A stretch of DNA of 7,623 bases. Origin: Bacillota bacterium. Its GTDB lineage: Bacteria; Bacillota; Clostridia; Lachnospirales; Cellulosilyticaceae. Location of the stretch: contig JAEZKI010000197.1 in assembly GCA_023415525.1 (NCBI GenBank), positions 1-7,623 of the forward strand, written 5' to 3'. This document shows positions 1 through 5,495 of the stretch, piece after piece. Each line of letters begins with the position of its first letter. Position 1 is the first letter of the stretch. The notes beneath the pieces are model-generated. The model saw nothing but the letters and a program-made list of their open reading frames with translations. It did no database searches and had not been told where the DNA came from. Both the position numbers and the translations under genes were made by a program.

Positions 1-124
1 TGGACTTGCCTGCCCCATTAGGCCCTAAGAACCCTAGAATCTCCCCCTTTTTTAAAGAGAAGCTTATGTTATTTACTGCTGTATGTTTACCATATTGCTT
101 TGTTAGATTCAATACTTCAATCAC
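1..124 (-). CDS. ABC transporter ATP-binding protein, N-terminal 41 residues (runs off the left edge)
   Basis: This is the first 41 codons of an ATP-binding subunit that would power a membrane transporter from the cytoplasmic side. The translation starts [20 protein letters not shown] and reaches the Walker A loop GPNGAGKS at residues 34-41, preceded by GEILGFL. That arrangement is typical of the ABC-2 (CcmA/DrrA/GldA-like) ATPases used for drug, lipid or polysaccharide export; the substrate cannot be told from this fragment. The start is taken as GTG at 124-122 because AGGAGG at 139-134 lies 9 bases upstream. An in-frame TTG at 133-131 abuts the ribosome site and is too close. The gene is transcribed away from secA, and its control region shares the 125-483 interval. 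Family assignment is secure, subfamily and substrate are not. Confidence 0.9.
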   Translation of the reverse strand, partial: MIEVLNLTKQYGKHTAVNNISFSLKKGEILGFLGPNGAGKS

Positions 125-287
125 ACAAGTCAACCTCCTAAGAATAAATTTTATATATAATTTCAAATAATAAAATAACGTCTTCAAGAGATAAGAGTGT
201 GACGATTATGTGATAATTATGTGAAAATTTAGAAAGACGTAAAGGTGAAGAGAAGGGGAGATAAGTGGTATAAAAATTTAAAAAAGC
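125..287. promoter_or_regulatory. Divergent intergenic region with a phased TGTGA array
   Basis: This stretch lies between the ABC ATPase start and the secA promoters. It holds three TGTGA pentamers at 198, 209 and 220, exactly 11 bp apart. Read on the minus strand they form hexamers TTCACA, ATCACA and GTCACA with 5-base spacers, which resembles the direct-repeat boxes bound by OmpR/PhoP-type response regulators. A 7-bp inverted repeat (ACGTCTT at 178-184, AAGACGT at 234-240) encloses the array almost symmetrically. For the minus-strand gene, TATATA/TATAAA sequences at 159-150 could serve as a -10 element, but no good -35 is visible at 17 bp, which fits an activator-dependent promoter. The repeats are seen directly; the regulator and its target are inference. 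Confidence 0.45.
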
Positions 288-316
288 TTGAAAAAATCCT
301 TGTATTTACTTATAAT
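288..316 (+). promoter_or_regulatory. Sigma-A promoter P1 for secA
   Basis: TTGAAA at 288-293 and TATAAT at 311-316 are separated by exactly 17 bp, a near-consensus housekeeping promoter. Transcription would begin near 323, giving a leader of about 160 bases before the TTG start of secA. Confidence 0.75.
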
Positions 317-346
317 AGAATGGTTATAATTGGATAAATAGTCTAG

Positions 347-375
347 TTGTAATGAAGTACAATATTTGCTATACT
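347..375 (+). promoter_or_regulatory. Sigma-A promoter P2 for secA
   Basis: TTGTAA at 347-352 and TATACT at 370-375 are also separated by 17 bp. This second promoter lies 59 bp downstream of P1 and would shorten the leader to about 100 bases. The stretch from here to 483 holds no gene; its tiny open frames lack ribosome sites. Confidence 0.6.
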
Positions 376-470
376 TAATGATAGTGTGAAATAAACAACA
401 AAAGATGGAATATGATACTATAAAATAGTGTGATAATAAAAGAATTTGTACAGAGTCTATAAATGAAAAA

Positions 471-477
471 GAGGGTG
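471..477 (+). promoter_or_regulatory. Ribosome binding site that decides the secA start
   Basis: GAGGGTG lies 6 bases before the TTG at 484 and inside the reading frame that would open at ATG 463. No purine-rich site precedes 463 (the bases there are GAGTCTATAA), so the TTG is favoured. Confidence 0.7.
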
Positions 478-483
478 AAAAAT

Positions 484-3060
484 TTGAACTTAATCGAGAA
501 AATATTTGGTACTCATTCCGAGAGAGAACTAAAGAGAATCCAACCTATTGTTGACAAGATTGAATCTTATGATGAGGCCATGCAAAAGCTTTCAGACGAA
601 GAATTAAAGGCGAAAACCAATGAGTTTAAAGAACGTCTCAGTCAGGGTGAAACCTTAGATGATATTCTACCAGAAGCTTATGCAGTATGTAGAGAAGCTG
701 GTGCACGTGTACTTAATATGAAGCACTTTAGAGTGCAACTTATAGGAGGAATTATCCTTCATAATGGACGTATTGCCGAAATGAGAACAGGGGAAGGTAA
801 AACTTTAGTAGGAACACTTCCCGTTTACTTAAATGCACTAGACGGCAAAGGTGTACATGTTGTTACGGTTAATGACTATCTTGCAAAGCGTGACTCTGAA
901 TGGATGGGAGAACTTTATACTTTCTTAGGCTTAAGTGTAGGTTGTATCTTAAGTAATATGGATAATTCAGAAAGAAGAGAAGCGTATAACTGTGACATTA
1001 CTTATGGAACCAATAATGAATTTGGCTTTGATTACCTTCGTGATAATATGGTTCTTTATGCAGAAGAGATGGTTCAAAGAGATTTAAATTATGCTGTAAT
1101 CGATGAGGTTGACTCTGTTCTTATTGATGAAGCCAGAACACCACTTATCATTTCTGGACAAGGTTCTAAATCCACACACCTTTACAAAGCAGCAGATATT
1201 TTTGTGCGTCGTCTCCAAAAAGGTAAACTTTTGGGTGAAGAAACAGCTATGTCTACCCTAATGCGTGAAGAAATAGAAGAAGAAGGGGATTTTATTGTTG
1301 ATGAGAAACAAAAAACAGTAACCCTCACTCAAGATGGCGTAAGGAAGGCTGAACAGTATTTTGGTCTTGAAAACCTTGCAGATCCAGAGAATATGGACAT
1401 TCAACACCATATTTCCATTGCGCTTAAAGCACATAACCTAATGCACATCGAAAAAGACTACATTGTAAACGAGGAAGGTGAAATCGTTATTGTTGATGAA
1501 TTTACTGGTCGTTTAATGGATGGACGTCGTTACTCAGATGGCCTTCACCAAGCTATTGAAGCTAAAGAAGGTGTAGAAGTTAAAAAAGAAAGTCAGACTC
1601 TAGCTACGATTACTTTCCAAAATTACTTCAATAAGTATATTAAAAAAGCAGGTATGACAGGAACAGCTCTTACAGAAGAAGCTGAATTTAGAGATATTTA
1701 TGGTATGGACGTTATTGTTATCCCTACCAATATGCCTATTCAACGTAAAGACTTACCAGACATCGTTTACAAAACAGAAGAAGCAAAATTTGCAGCAGTT
1801 ATAGAAGATATTAAAGAAGCCCATAGTACAGGACAACCTGTACTCGTAGGTACTGTTAATATTGATACTTCAGAACTTCTAAGTAAGCTTCTTAAAAGAG
1901 AAGGGGTTAAGCACCAAGTGCTTAATGCCAAATATCATGCAAAAGAAGCTGAAATTATTGCAGAAGCAGGTAAAAAGGGTGCAGTAACCATTGCTACAAA
2001 CATGGCTGGACGTGGTACAGATATTAAGCTTGAACAAGGTGTACAAGAATTAGGTGGCCTTAAAATTATTGGTACAGAACGTCATGAATCAAGACGTATT
2101 GATAATCAGCTTCGTGGACGTTCAGGACGTCAAGGAGACCCAGGTGTTTCTCGTTTTTATTTAGCACTTGAAGATGACCTTATGAGACTCTTTACTCCAG
2201 AAGCAACGCTTAAGATGTTTGATGCCCTTGGCCTTCCAGATGATGAGCCTATCGAGCACAAAATCCTTACAAAGGCTATTGAAAGAGCACAGAAGAAGGT
2301 GGAAGGTAATAACTTCGGTGTACGTAAACATTTATTAGAATATGATAAAATCATGAATGAGCAGAGAGAGATTATCTATGCTGAACGTTTTAAAGTACTT
2401 AAAAACGAAAACCTTCGTGACAAAGTCGTAGAAATGGCTAAATCTGTTATTGATAAGGTAGTAGATAATTGCACAAATGGTATTGAATATGCTGAGGAAT
2501 GGGACATCATAAGTATGATGGAGCACCTTCGTACTATTATTCCTATAGAAGATGTGAAGTTTACAAAAGAAGAGCAAGAGGCACTTACAGTAAACTCTTT
2601 GAAAGAACTTCTTTATGAAAAAGCAGAAAACCTCTATAAGGCGAGAGAACAAGAAATTGGTGAACAACTTAGAGAGATTGAACGTGTTATTCTTCTTAAA
2701 GTTATTGATCAAAAATGGATGGATCACTTAGATAATATGGAGCAAATGAAACAAGGTATTAATTTACAAGCTTATGGGCAAAGAGACCCACTTGTAGAAT
2801 ATCGTTTCTTAAGTTTTGATATCTTTGAAGAGATGATTGAAAACATTCAAGAGGAAACAGTAAAGGCACTTTACCATGTACGCATTGTTGTAAATAAAGA
2901 AATTAAACGAGAAAGAGTAGCTGAGCCAATAGCTACCAACCATTCTGATGAAAGCTTAGGTGCTAAGCCTACTGTAAAAAAAGGAAAAGTAGGCAGAAAT
3001 GATCCTTGCCCATGTGGAAGTGGTAAAAAGTATAAACAATGTTGTGGTAAAAACGAATAA
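484..3060 (+). CDS. secA: Preprotein translocase ATPase SecA
   Basis: SecA is the cytoplasmic motor that binds unfolded preproteins and uses ATP to push them through the SecYEG channel. In the 858-residue product, MRTGEGKT (100-107) is the Walker A region, DEVDS (207-211) Walker B, and DEAR follows at 215-218. The second motor domain has NMAGRGTD (506-513) and GRSGRQGD (545-552). The helical scaffold begins near 592, the [13 protein letters not shown] helix lies near 740-752, and a zinc-binding tail carries Cys 842, 844, 853 and 854. Length is typical (about 840 in Bacillus subtilis). I prefer TTG at 484 as start: GAGGGTG at 471-477 sits 6 bases upstream, and the resulting [16 protein letters not shown] is the usual family N-terminus. 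The ATG at 463 adds seven residues and has no ribosome site. The gene has its own promoters and terminator; prfB, its usual partner in Bacillus, is absent. Confidence 0.97.
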   Translation: MNLIEKIFGTHSERELKRIQPIVDKIESYDEAMQKLSDEELKAKTNEFKERLSQGETLDDILPEAYAVCREAGARVLNMKHFRVQLIGGIILHNGRIAEMRTGEGKTLVGTLPVYLNALDGKGVHVVTVNDYLAKRDSEWMGELYTFLGLSVGCILSNMDNSERREAYNCDITYGTNNEFGFDYLRDNMVLYAEEMVQRDLNYAVIDEVDSVLIDEARTPLIISGQGSKSTHLYKAADIFVRRLQKGKLLGEETAMSTLMREEIEEEGDFIVDEKQKTVTLTQDGVRKAEQYFGLENLADPENMDIQHHISIALKAHNLMHIEKDYIVNEEGEIVIVDEFTGRLMDGRRYSDGLHQAIEAKEGVEVKKESQTLATITFQNYFNKYIKKAGMTGTALTEEAEFRDIYGMDVIVIPTNMPIQRKDLPDIVYKTEEAKFAAVIEDIKEAHSTGQPVLVGTVNIDTSELLSKLLKREGVKHQVLNAKYHAKEAEIIAEAGKKGAVTIATNMAGRGTDIKLEQGVQELGGLKIIGTERHESRRIDNQLRGRSGRQGDPGVSRFYLALEDDLMRLFTPEATLKMFDALGLPDDEPIEHKILTKAIERAQKKVEGNNFGVRKHLLEYDKIMNEQREIIYAERFKVLKNENLRDKVVEMAKSVIDKVVDNCTNGIEYAEEWDIISMMEHLRTIIPIEDVKFTKEEQEALTVNSLKELLYEKAENLYKAREQEIGEQLREIERVILLKVIDQKWMDHLDNMEQMKQGINLQAYGQRDPLVEYRFLSFDIFEEMIENIQEETVKALYHVRIVVNKEIKRERVAEPIATNHSDESLGAKPTVKKGKVGRNDPCPCGSGKKYKQCCGKNE

Positions 3061-3068
3061 AATTGGTG

Positions 3069-3100
3069 GGAGCTACTTGTAATCAAGTAGCTCCTTTTTT
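3069..3100 (+). terminator. Rho-independent terminator of secA
   Basis: A perfect 11-bp stem (GGAGCTACTTG at 3069-3079 with CAAGTAGCTCC at 3084-3094) closes a TAAT loop and is followed by six T residues at 3095-3100. It starts 8 bases after the secA stop codon and isolates secA from the downstream gene. Confidence 0.95.
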
Positions 3101-3164
3101 ACGATTAGCTCTATTAAATAGGTAATTGGGCTTTGCAATAACGAATATGAGGTTTTGTATTAAA

Positions 3165-3192
3165 TTTACAATAAATGAGTGATACTTATAAG
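3165..3192 (+). promoter_or_regulatory. Possible upstream promoter for the 119-codon gene
   Basis: TTTACA at 3165-3170 and TATAAG at 3187-3192 are 16 bp apart. This is a plausible but weak sigma-A promoter, about 160 bp upstream of the gene, in very AT-rich DNA where chance matches are common. Confidence 0.3.
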
Positions 3193-3268
3193 ATAATCTA
3201 GATATAAAAACAAAAATGCGAAAAAAGGGGAGAATTTAAAAGAAAAAGTGCACTAATAATATTTGGAA

Positions 3269-3310
3269 TTGTAAAAAAAAATAGAATTATTATACAATGT
3301 ATGATATACT
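3269..3310 (+). promoter_or_regulatory. Promoter region of the 119-codon gene
   Basis: TTGTAA at 3269-3274 pairs with TATACA at 3291-3296 across a 16-bp spacer. Just downstream, TATACT at 3305-3310 is preceded by TG at 3302-3303 with one base between, an extended -10 that can work without a -35. Either would place the transcript start 30-50 bases before the ATG. Confidence 0.5.
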
Positions 3311-3348
3311 TATTTTTGTAATGAGTTGAAGGATAGGAGGAAATATTT

Positions 3349-3708
3349 ATGTGCAGGATTAGTGATATTTTTTCTGAGACATTTAAGCTTTGGCGTATAA
3401 CAATTGATGACAAAGATGTTTTTCCAGGTAATCAGAGGCATATTCCACACGGAATATGGGAAATTACATTTATAGTACAACAAGATGATAGAGGCATTTT
3501 TCTAGAATATTATGGTATGAATGAGAGAGGGGAACATCGGCATGTCCGAATTTATGAATCCGGTGAGGAAGAGATGTTAGAAGTACTTCAGCAATATATT
3601 AGTTATAGTCCCAATATACCAGGAGATAAAGAACGAGGCACAAAGGAATTTGAAAGATATAATAGCCGAATTTTACAAGATTTAAGAGATAGGGGACTTT
3701 TAGCATGA
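3349..3708 (+). CDS. Unrecognised conserved-looking protein of 119 residues
   Basis: I do not recognise this family and assign no function. The product is a soluble, charged protein with no signal peptide or membrane segment. Its N-terminal part alternates hydrophobic and polar residues in a beta-like way (FKLWRITIDD near 12-21, IWEITFIVQQ near 36-45, IFLEYYGMNE near 50-59). A short acidic stretch, ESGEEEM, follows near 70-76. The C-terminal third is highly charged and probably helical, ending RILQDLRDRGLLA. The gene looks real: AGGAGG at 3335-3340 sits 8 bases before the ATG, a promoter lies upstream, and base composition matches its neighbours. It is a single-gene unit between the secA terminator and the tRNA operon, so the neighbours give no clue to its role. 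A longer minus-strand frame that overlaps its 5' end has no ribosome site and is rejected. Confidence 0.8.
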   Translation: MCRISDIFSETFKLWRITIDDKDVFPGNQRHIPHGIWEITFIVQQDDRGIFLEYYGMNERGEHRHVRIYESGEEEMLEVLQQYISYSPNIPGDKERGTKEFERYNSRILQDLRDRGLLA

Positions 3709-3960
3709 ATAGATAAGGTGAATAAGAGACAAGAGGAGAACTGCTTATTGAAGGCAGTTCTCACATTAAAATAAAGGCATTAAAAATAAGCTCCGATGTG
3801 ATAAAATTATCACCCTTTTAGTGGAAGTAGATCGCTAAAGTAATCAGATAAGATAAATAGCTATCTTATGAAGTTAGTATAGCAAAAACAAAGTCGGATA
3901 ATACGAGGAAAATAATGAGGACTAAAAAGGAAATAGGAGGGGAGAAAAAATAAAAAAAGT
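3709..3960 (+). other. Intergenic stretch with four small hairpins, no gene
   Basis: I see no convincing gene here. Four inverted repeats follow one another: GAGAACTGC/GCAGTTCTC (3736-3762, 9 bp, 9-base loop), GTGATAA/TTATCAC (3798-3813, 7 bp arms), TTTTAGTG/CGCTAAAG (3816-3840, 8 bp with two G-T pairs), and ATAAGATA/TATCTTAT (3848-3869, 8 bp). None has a T tract, so none is a classical terminator, although the first is well placed 27 bases after the stop codon to end or stabilise the mRNA. A 12-codon frame at 3914-3952 and a good ribosome-site sequence at 3935-3944 lead to no open gene. Confidence 0.4.
3736..3762 (+). terminator. Possible weak terminator or 3'-end hairpin of the 119-codon gene
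   Basis: The perfect 9-bp stem GAGAACTGC/GCAGTTCTC with a 9-base loop lies shortly after the stop codon. It is followed by ACATTAAAATAA instead of a T run, so it may stabilise the mRNA 3' end more than stop polymerase. Confidence 0.35.
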
Positions 3961-3962
3961 AC

Positions 3963-3991
3963 TTGCATTATGACAACTAATAAGATATAAT
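3963..3991 (+). promoter_or_regulatory. Sigma-A promoter of the tRNA operon
   Basis: TTGCAT at 3963-3968 and TATAAT at 3986-3991 are 17 bp apart. Transcription would start near 3998, where a short leader stem GTGCTC/GAGCAC (3998-4003 with 4010-4015) precedes the first tRNA. Confidence 0.8.
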
Positions 3992-4019
3992 CAAAAAGTG
4001 CTCAAGAGAGAGCACATAT

Positions 4020-4096
4020 GGCGGAATAGCTCAGTTGGCTAGAGCACACGGTTCATACCCGTGGTGTCGAGGGTTCAAATCCCCCTTCCGCTACCA
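4020..4096 (+). tRNA. tRNA-Met (anticodon CAT), elongator type
   Basis: The 77-base gene folds as a cloverleaf: acceptor GGCGGAA with TTCCGCT, D arm GCTC/GAGC, anticodon stem CACGG/CCGTG with loop TTCATAC (anticodon at 4054-4056), T loop TTCAAAT, and an encoded CCA at 4094-4096. The acceptor end is a G-T pair without the C-A mismatch usual in initiator tRNA, and the anticodon stem lacks the three G-C pairs of initiators, so it is read as elongator Met. A CAT anticodon could also be tRNA-Ile2 modified by TilS, but the acceptor arm favours Met. The T stem has one A-C mismatch (4070 with 4084). It is the first gene of a two-tRNA transcript. Confidence 0.93.
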
Positions 4097-4099
4097 GTT

Positions 4100-4172
4100 G
4101 GTCGCTTAGCTCAGCTGGGAGAGCACCTGCCTTACAAGCAGGGGGTCATAGGTTCGAGCCCTATAGCGACCA
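4100..4172 (+). tRNA. tRNA-Val (anticodon TAC)
   Basis: The cloverleaf is complete: acceptor GGTCGCT/AGCGACC, D arm GCTC/GAGC, anticodon stem CCTGC/GCAGG with loop CTTACAA (anticodon at 4133-4135), and T arm ATAGG/CCTAT with loop TTCGAGC. It reads GTN valine codons, chiefly GTA. Only three bases separate it from tRNA-Met. The gene ends at the discriminator A (4172) and is followed by TTTA, so CCA is not encoded and must be added by nucleotidyltransferase, unlike the neighbouring tRNA-Met. Confidence 0.95.
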
Positions 4173-4178
4173 TTTAGT

Positions 4179-4212
4179 AAAAAGCCTTACCACAAGCTGG
4201 TAAGGCTTTTTT
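4179..4212 (+). terminator. Terminator of the tRNA operon
   Basis: An 8-bp perfect stem GCCTTACC/GGTAAGGC (4184-4191 with 4199-4206) carries a 7-base loop and is followed by six T residues. Five A residues lie on the 5' side, so the structure could also work on the other strand. Confidence 0.93.
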
Positions 4213-4226
4213 ATTTATAACTCAAG

Positions 4227-4255
4227 TTGTACCTTAAAGAGTTAAAGGGCATAAT
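4227..4255 (+). promoter_or_regulatory. Promoter of the exporter-family gene
   Basis: TTGTAC at 4227-4232 and CATAAT at 4250-4255 are 17 bp apart, placing the transcript start near 4262 and leaving a leader of about 60 bases. Confidence 0.6.
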
Positions 4256-4281
4256 AAAGTAAAGGACTCTTTTTTGGTACA
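4228..4281. repeat. Inverted repeat enclosing the exporter-gene promoter
   Basis: The left arm is TGTACC-TT-AAAGAGT (4228-4242) and the right arm ACTCTTT-TTT-GGTACA (4266-4281). The 13 matching bases are perfect, interrupted only by a TT/TTT internal loop, and 23 bases lie between the arms. The left arm overlaps the -35 and the right arm lies at or just after the predicted transcript start, so it may be an operator. In read-through RNA from the tRNA operon it would also form a hairpin with a T run at 4270-4275, a possible back-up terminator. Confidence 0.45.
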
Positions 4282-4320
4282 TAAAACTAAAAAGATGGAT
4301 AATAAGAAGGGAGGAAGAGT

Positions 4321-5340
4321 ATGAACAGATGGATTGGCTTTCGCACATTAAAGACAGGGGTAGGTGCTGCAGTAGCGATTATTTTGACACAACTATTGGG
4401 ACTAAATTATACGGCATCAGCAGGAATTATTACCATATTAAGCATTCAAAATACTAAGAGAGACTCCTTAAGGGTGGCCATAAGACGAGTGATTGCTACG
4501 GGCATAGCTTTGACTTTAAGTAGCTTATTATTTATGATGTTGGGCTTTAATGCCATTGTATTTGGACTCTATATTATTATTTTTATTCCTCTTGCCTTGC
4601 GATTTAAAGTTACAGAAGGGATTGTGCCAGCTTCAGTATTAGTTACGCATGTTTTAGCTGCAAGGGAACTTTCAGTGGATTTATTTATTAATGAGATATT
4701 ACTTATGCTAATAGGGGTGGGAGTAGCTCTTGTTTTAAATCTTCATATGCCTAATTTAGAGAAGCAACTTTTAGAAGATAAAATAGATATAGAAACAAAA
4801 CTTTATCATCTTATAAGAGAGATGGCAACAGCACTGGAGACACAGCAAGTAGATGAACAGGGTGAGATAAGATGTAAAGAACTTGAGCAAAAGATAAAAG
4901 AAGCGAGAAAGAAGGCAAGCCAAAATAATTCTAACTATTTTATGCAACCTGTCAATCACTATGAAAAGTATTTTGAGATGAGAGAACGGCAGTTACAGAT
5001 GGTGATCTATATGCGTAGGCATTTTGATAAATTTTATAAAACCTTTGAGCAGACTAAAAAAGTAGCGCGATTTACAGAACATGTGGCTCTATCCATCTAT
5101 AGGAAAGTGTCAGTAGAGGTTTTACAAGAGGAATTAGAAGACTTAAGAAAGACTTTTAAAGGGAGTCAATTGCCCTCTTCAAGAGAGGAATTCGAAAACC
5201 GTGCCATGCTTTTTCAGTTTCTAAATGACATGGAGCAATTCTTAGATATAAAAAAGGCTTTTAAAGAAAACCTTTCTTTAGAAGAAAGAAACTTTTATGA
5301 AAATCAAAAGGTGAGTTTCGACAATGAGGCAGAGAAATAA
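4321..5340 (+). CDS. Aromatic acid exporter family 1 membrane protein (DUF939, YqjA-like)
   Basis: This 339-residue protein has an N-terminal membrane domain with about six hydrophobic segments (roughly 10-28, 32-43, 53-75, 76-93, 98-114 and 121-140). A cytoplasmic, highly charged helical domain fills 145-339. That plan, plus the N-terminal pattern RTLKTGVGAAVAI and SIQNTKRDSLRVAIRR, matches the Gram-positive aromatic acid exporter 1 family (N-terminal DUF939 domain with its characteristic C-terminal domain), as in Bacillus subtilis YqjA. The family name comes from distant similarity to plant and proteobacterial aromatic acid exporters; actual transport and substrate are unproven. The ATG has GGGAGG (4309-4314) 6 bases upstream. 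The gene has its own promoter. No clear terminator follows, so its transcript may run into spoIIE. Family assignment is fairly sure, function is not. Confidence 0.85.
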   Translation: MNRWIGFRTLKTGVGAAVAIILTQLLGLNYTASAGIITILSIQNTKRDSLRVAIRRVIATGIALTLSSLLFMMLGFNAIVFGLYIIIFIPLALRFKVTEGIVPASVLVTHVLAARELSVDLFINEILLMLIGVGVALVLNLHMPNLEKQLLEDKIDIETKLYHLIREMATALETQQVDEQGEIRCKELEQKIKEARKKASQNNSNYFMQPVNHYEKYFEMRERQLQMVIYMRRHFDKFYKTFEQTKKVARFTEHVALSIYRKVSVEVLQEELEDLRKTFKGSQLPSSREEFENRAMLFQFLNDMEQFLDIKKAFKENLSLEERNFYENQKVSFDNEAEK

Positions 5341-5401
5341 AAGCAGATTCTAGTTTTTTGTAGGAAATAAGCAATAGGGCATACGGAGTAAAAAAAGATA
5401 A

Positions 5402-5408
5402 TGTCGTA
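5402..5408 (+). promoter_or_regulatory. Spo0A-box-like heptamer upstream of spoIIE
   Basis: TGTCGTA matches the 0A box TGTCGAA at six of seven positions. It lies 25 bp upstream of the TTTACA -35 of spoIIE, about 65-70 bp before the predicted transcript start. Known spoIIE promoters are activated by phosphorylated Spo0A, so location supports the call. Confidence 0.5.
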
Positions 5409-5433
5409 AACTTTTAAAAACAATTTCCATATA

Positions 5434-5466
5434 TTTACAAAATAATAAAGTCCTCCTATGTATAAT
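5434..5466 (+). promoter_or_regulatory. spoIIE promoter with 21-bp spacer
   Basis: TATAAT at 5461-5466 is a perfect -10. No -35 lies at 17 bp (the bases there are CAAAAT), but TTTACA at 5434-5439 lies 21 bp upstream. Spacing of 21-22 bp is the known hallmark of Spo0A-activated sigma-A promoters such as spoIIE and spoIIG in Bacillus subtilis. Confidence 0.65.
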
Positions 5467-5484
5467 TAATGGTACTGTAGGAGG
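5452..5484. repeat. Inverted repeat pairing the spoIIE ribosome site with an anti-SD sequence
   Basis: CCTCCTA at 5452-5458 is the exact reverse complement of TAGGAGG at 5478-5484, which is the spoIIE ribosome binding site. The -10 element lies in the 19-base loop. Because transcription from the spoIIE promoter should start near 5472, only longer read-through RNA would contain both arms. Confidence 0.55.
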
Positions 5485-5495
5485 GAGAGATTGTT

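Noticed and set aside
325..330. Second TATAAT at 325-330 as another secA promoter
   Set aside because: No acceptable -35 lies at 16-18 bp; the only candidates are at 14 or 19 bp and match poorly.
317..462. SecM-like leader peptide before secA
   Set aside because: Only frames of five to eight codons without ribosome sites are present, and no arrest-like sequence is visible.
463..483. Seven-residue N-terminal extension of SecA from ATG 463
   Set aside because: There is no ribosome site upstream, and the extension is unlike known SecA N-termini; TTG 484 fits better.
125..483. CRISPR array or mobile element end suggested by repeats
   Set aside because: The repeats are 5-9 bases, without spacer structure, transposase or terminal inverted repeats.
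2335..2727. Minus-strand open frame of 130 codons inside secA
   Set aside because: It is antisense to conserved SecA sequence, rich in Phe, Ile and Asn as expected from reversed AT-rich coding DNA, and has no ribosome site.
3198..3413. Minus-strand open frame of 71 codons across the start of the orphan gene
   Set aside because: It has no ribosome site, and it runs antisense through the promoter and AGGAGG of the plus-strand gene.
3914..3952. Twelve-codon frame as a leader peptide
   Set aside because: It has only a weak GAGG upstream, low-complexity Lys/Glu content and no downstream protein gene to regulate.
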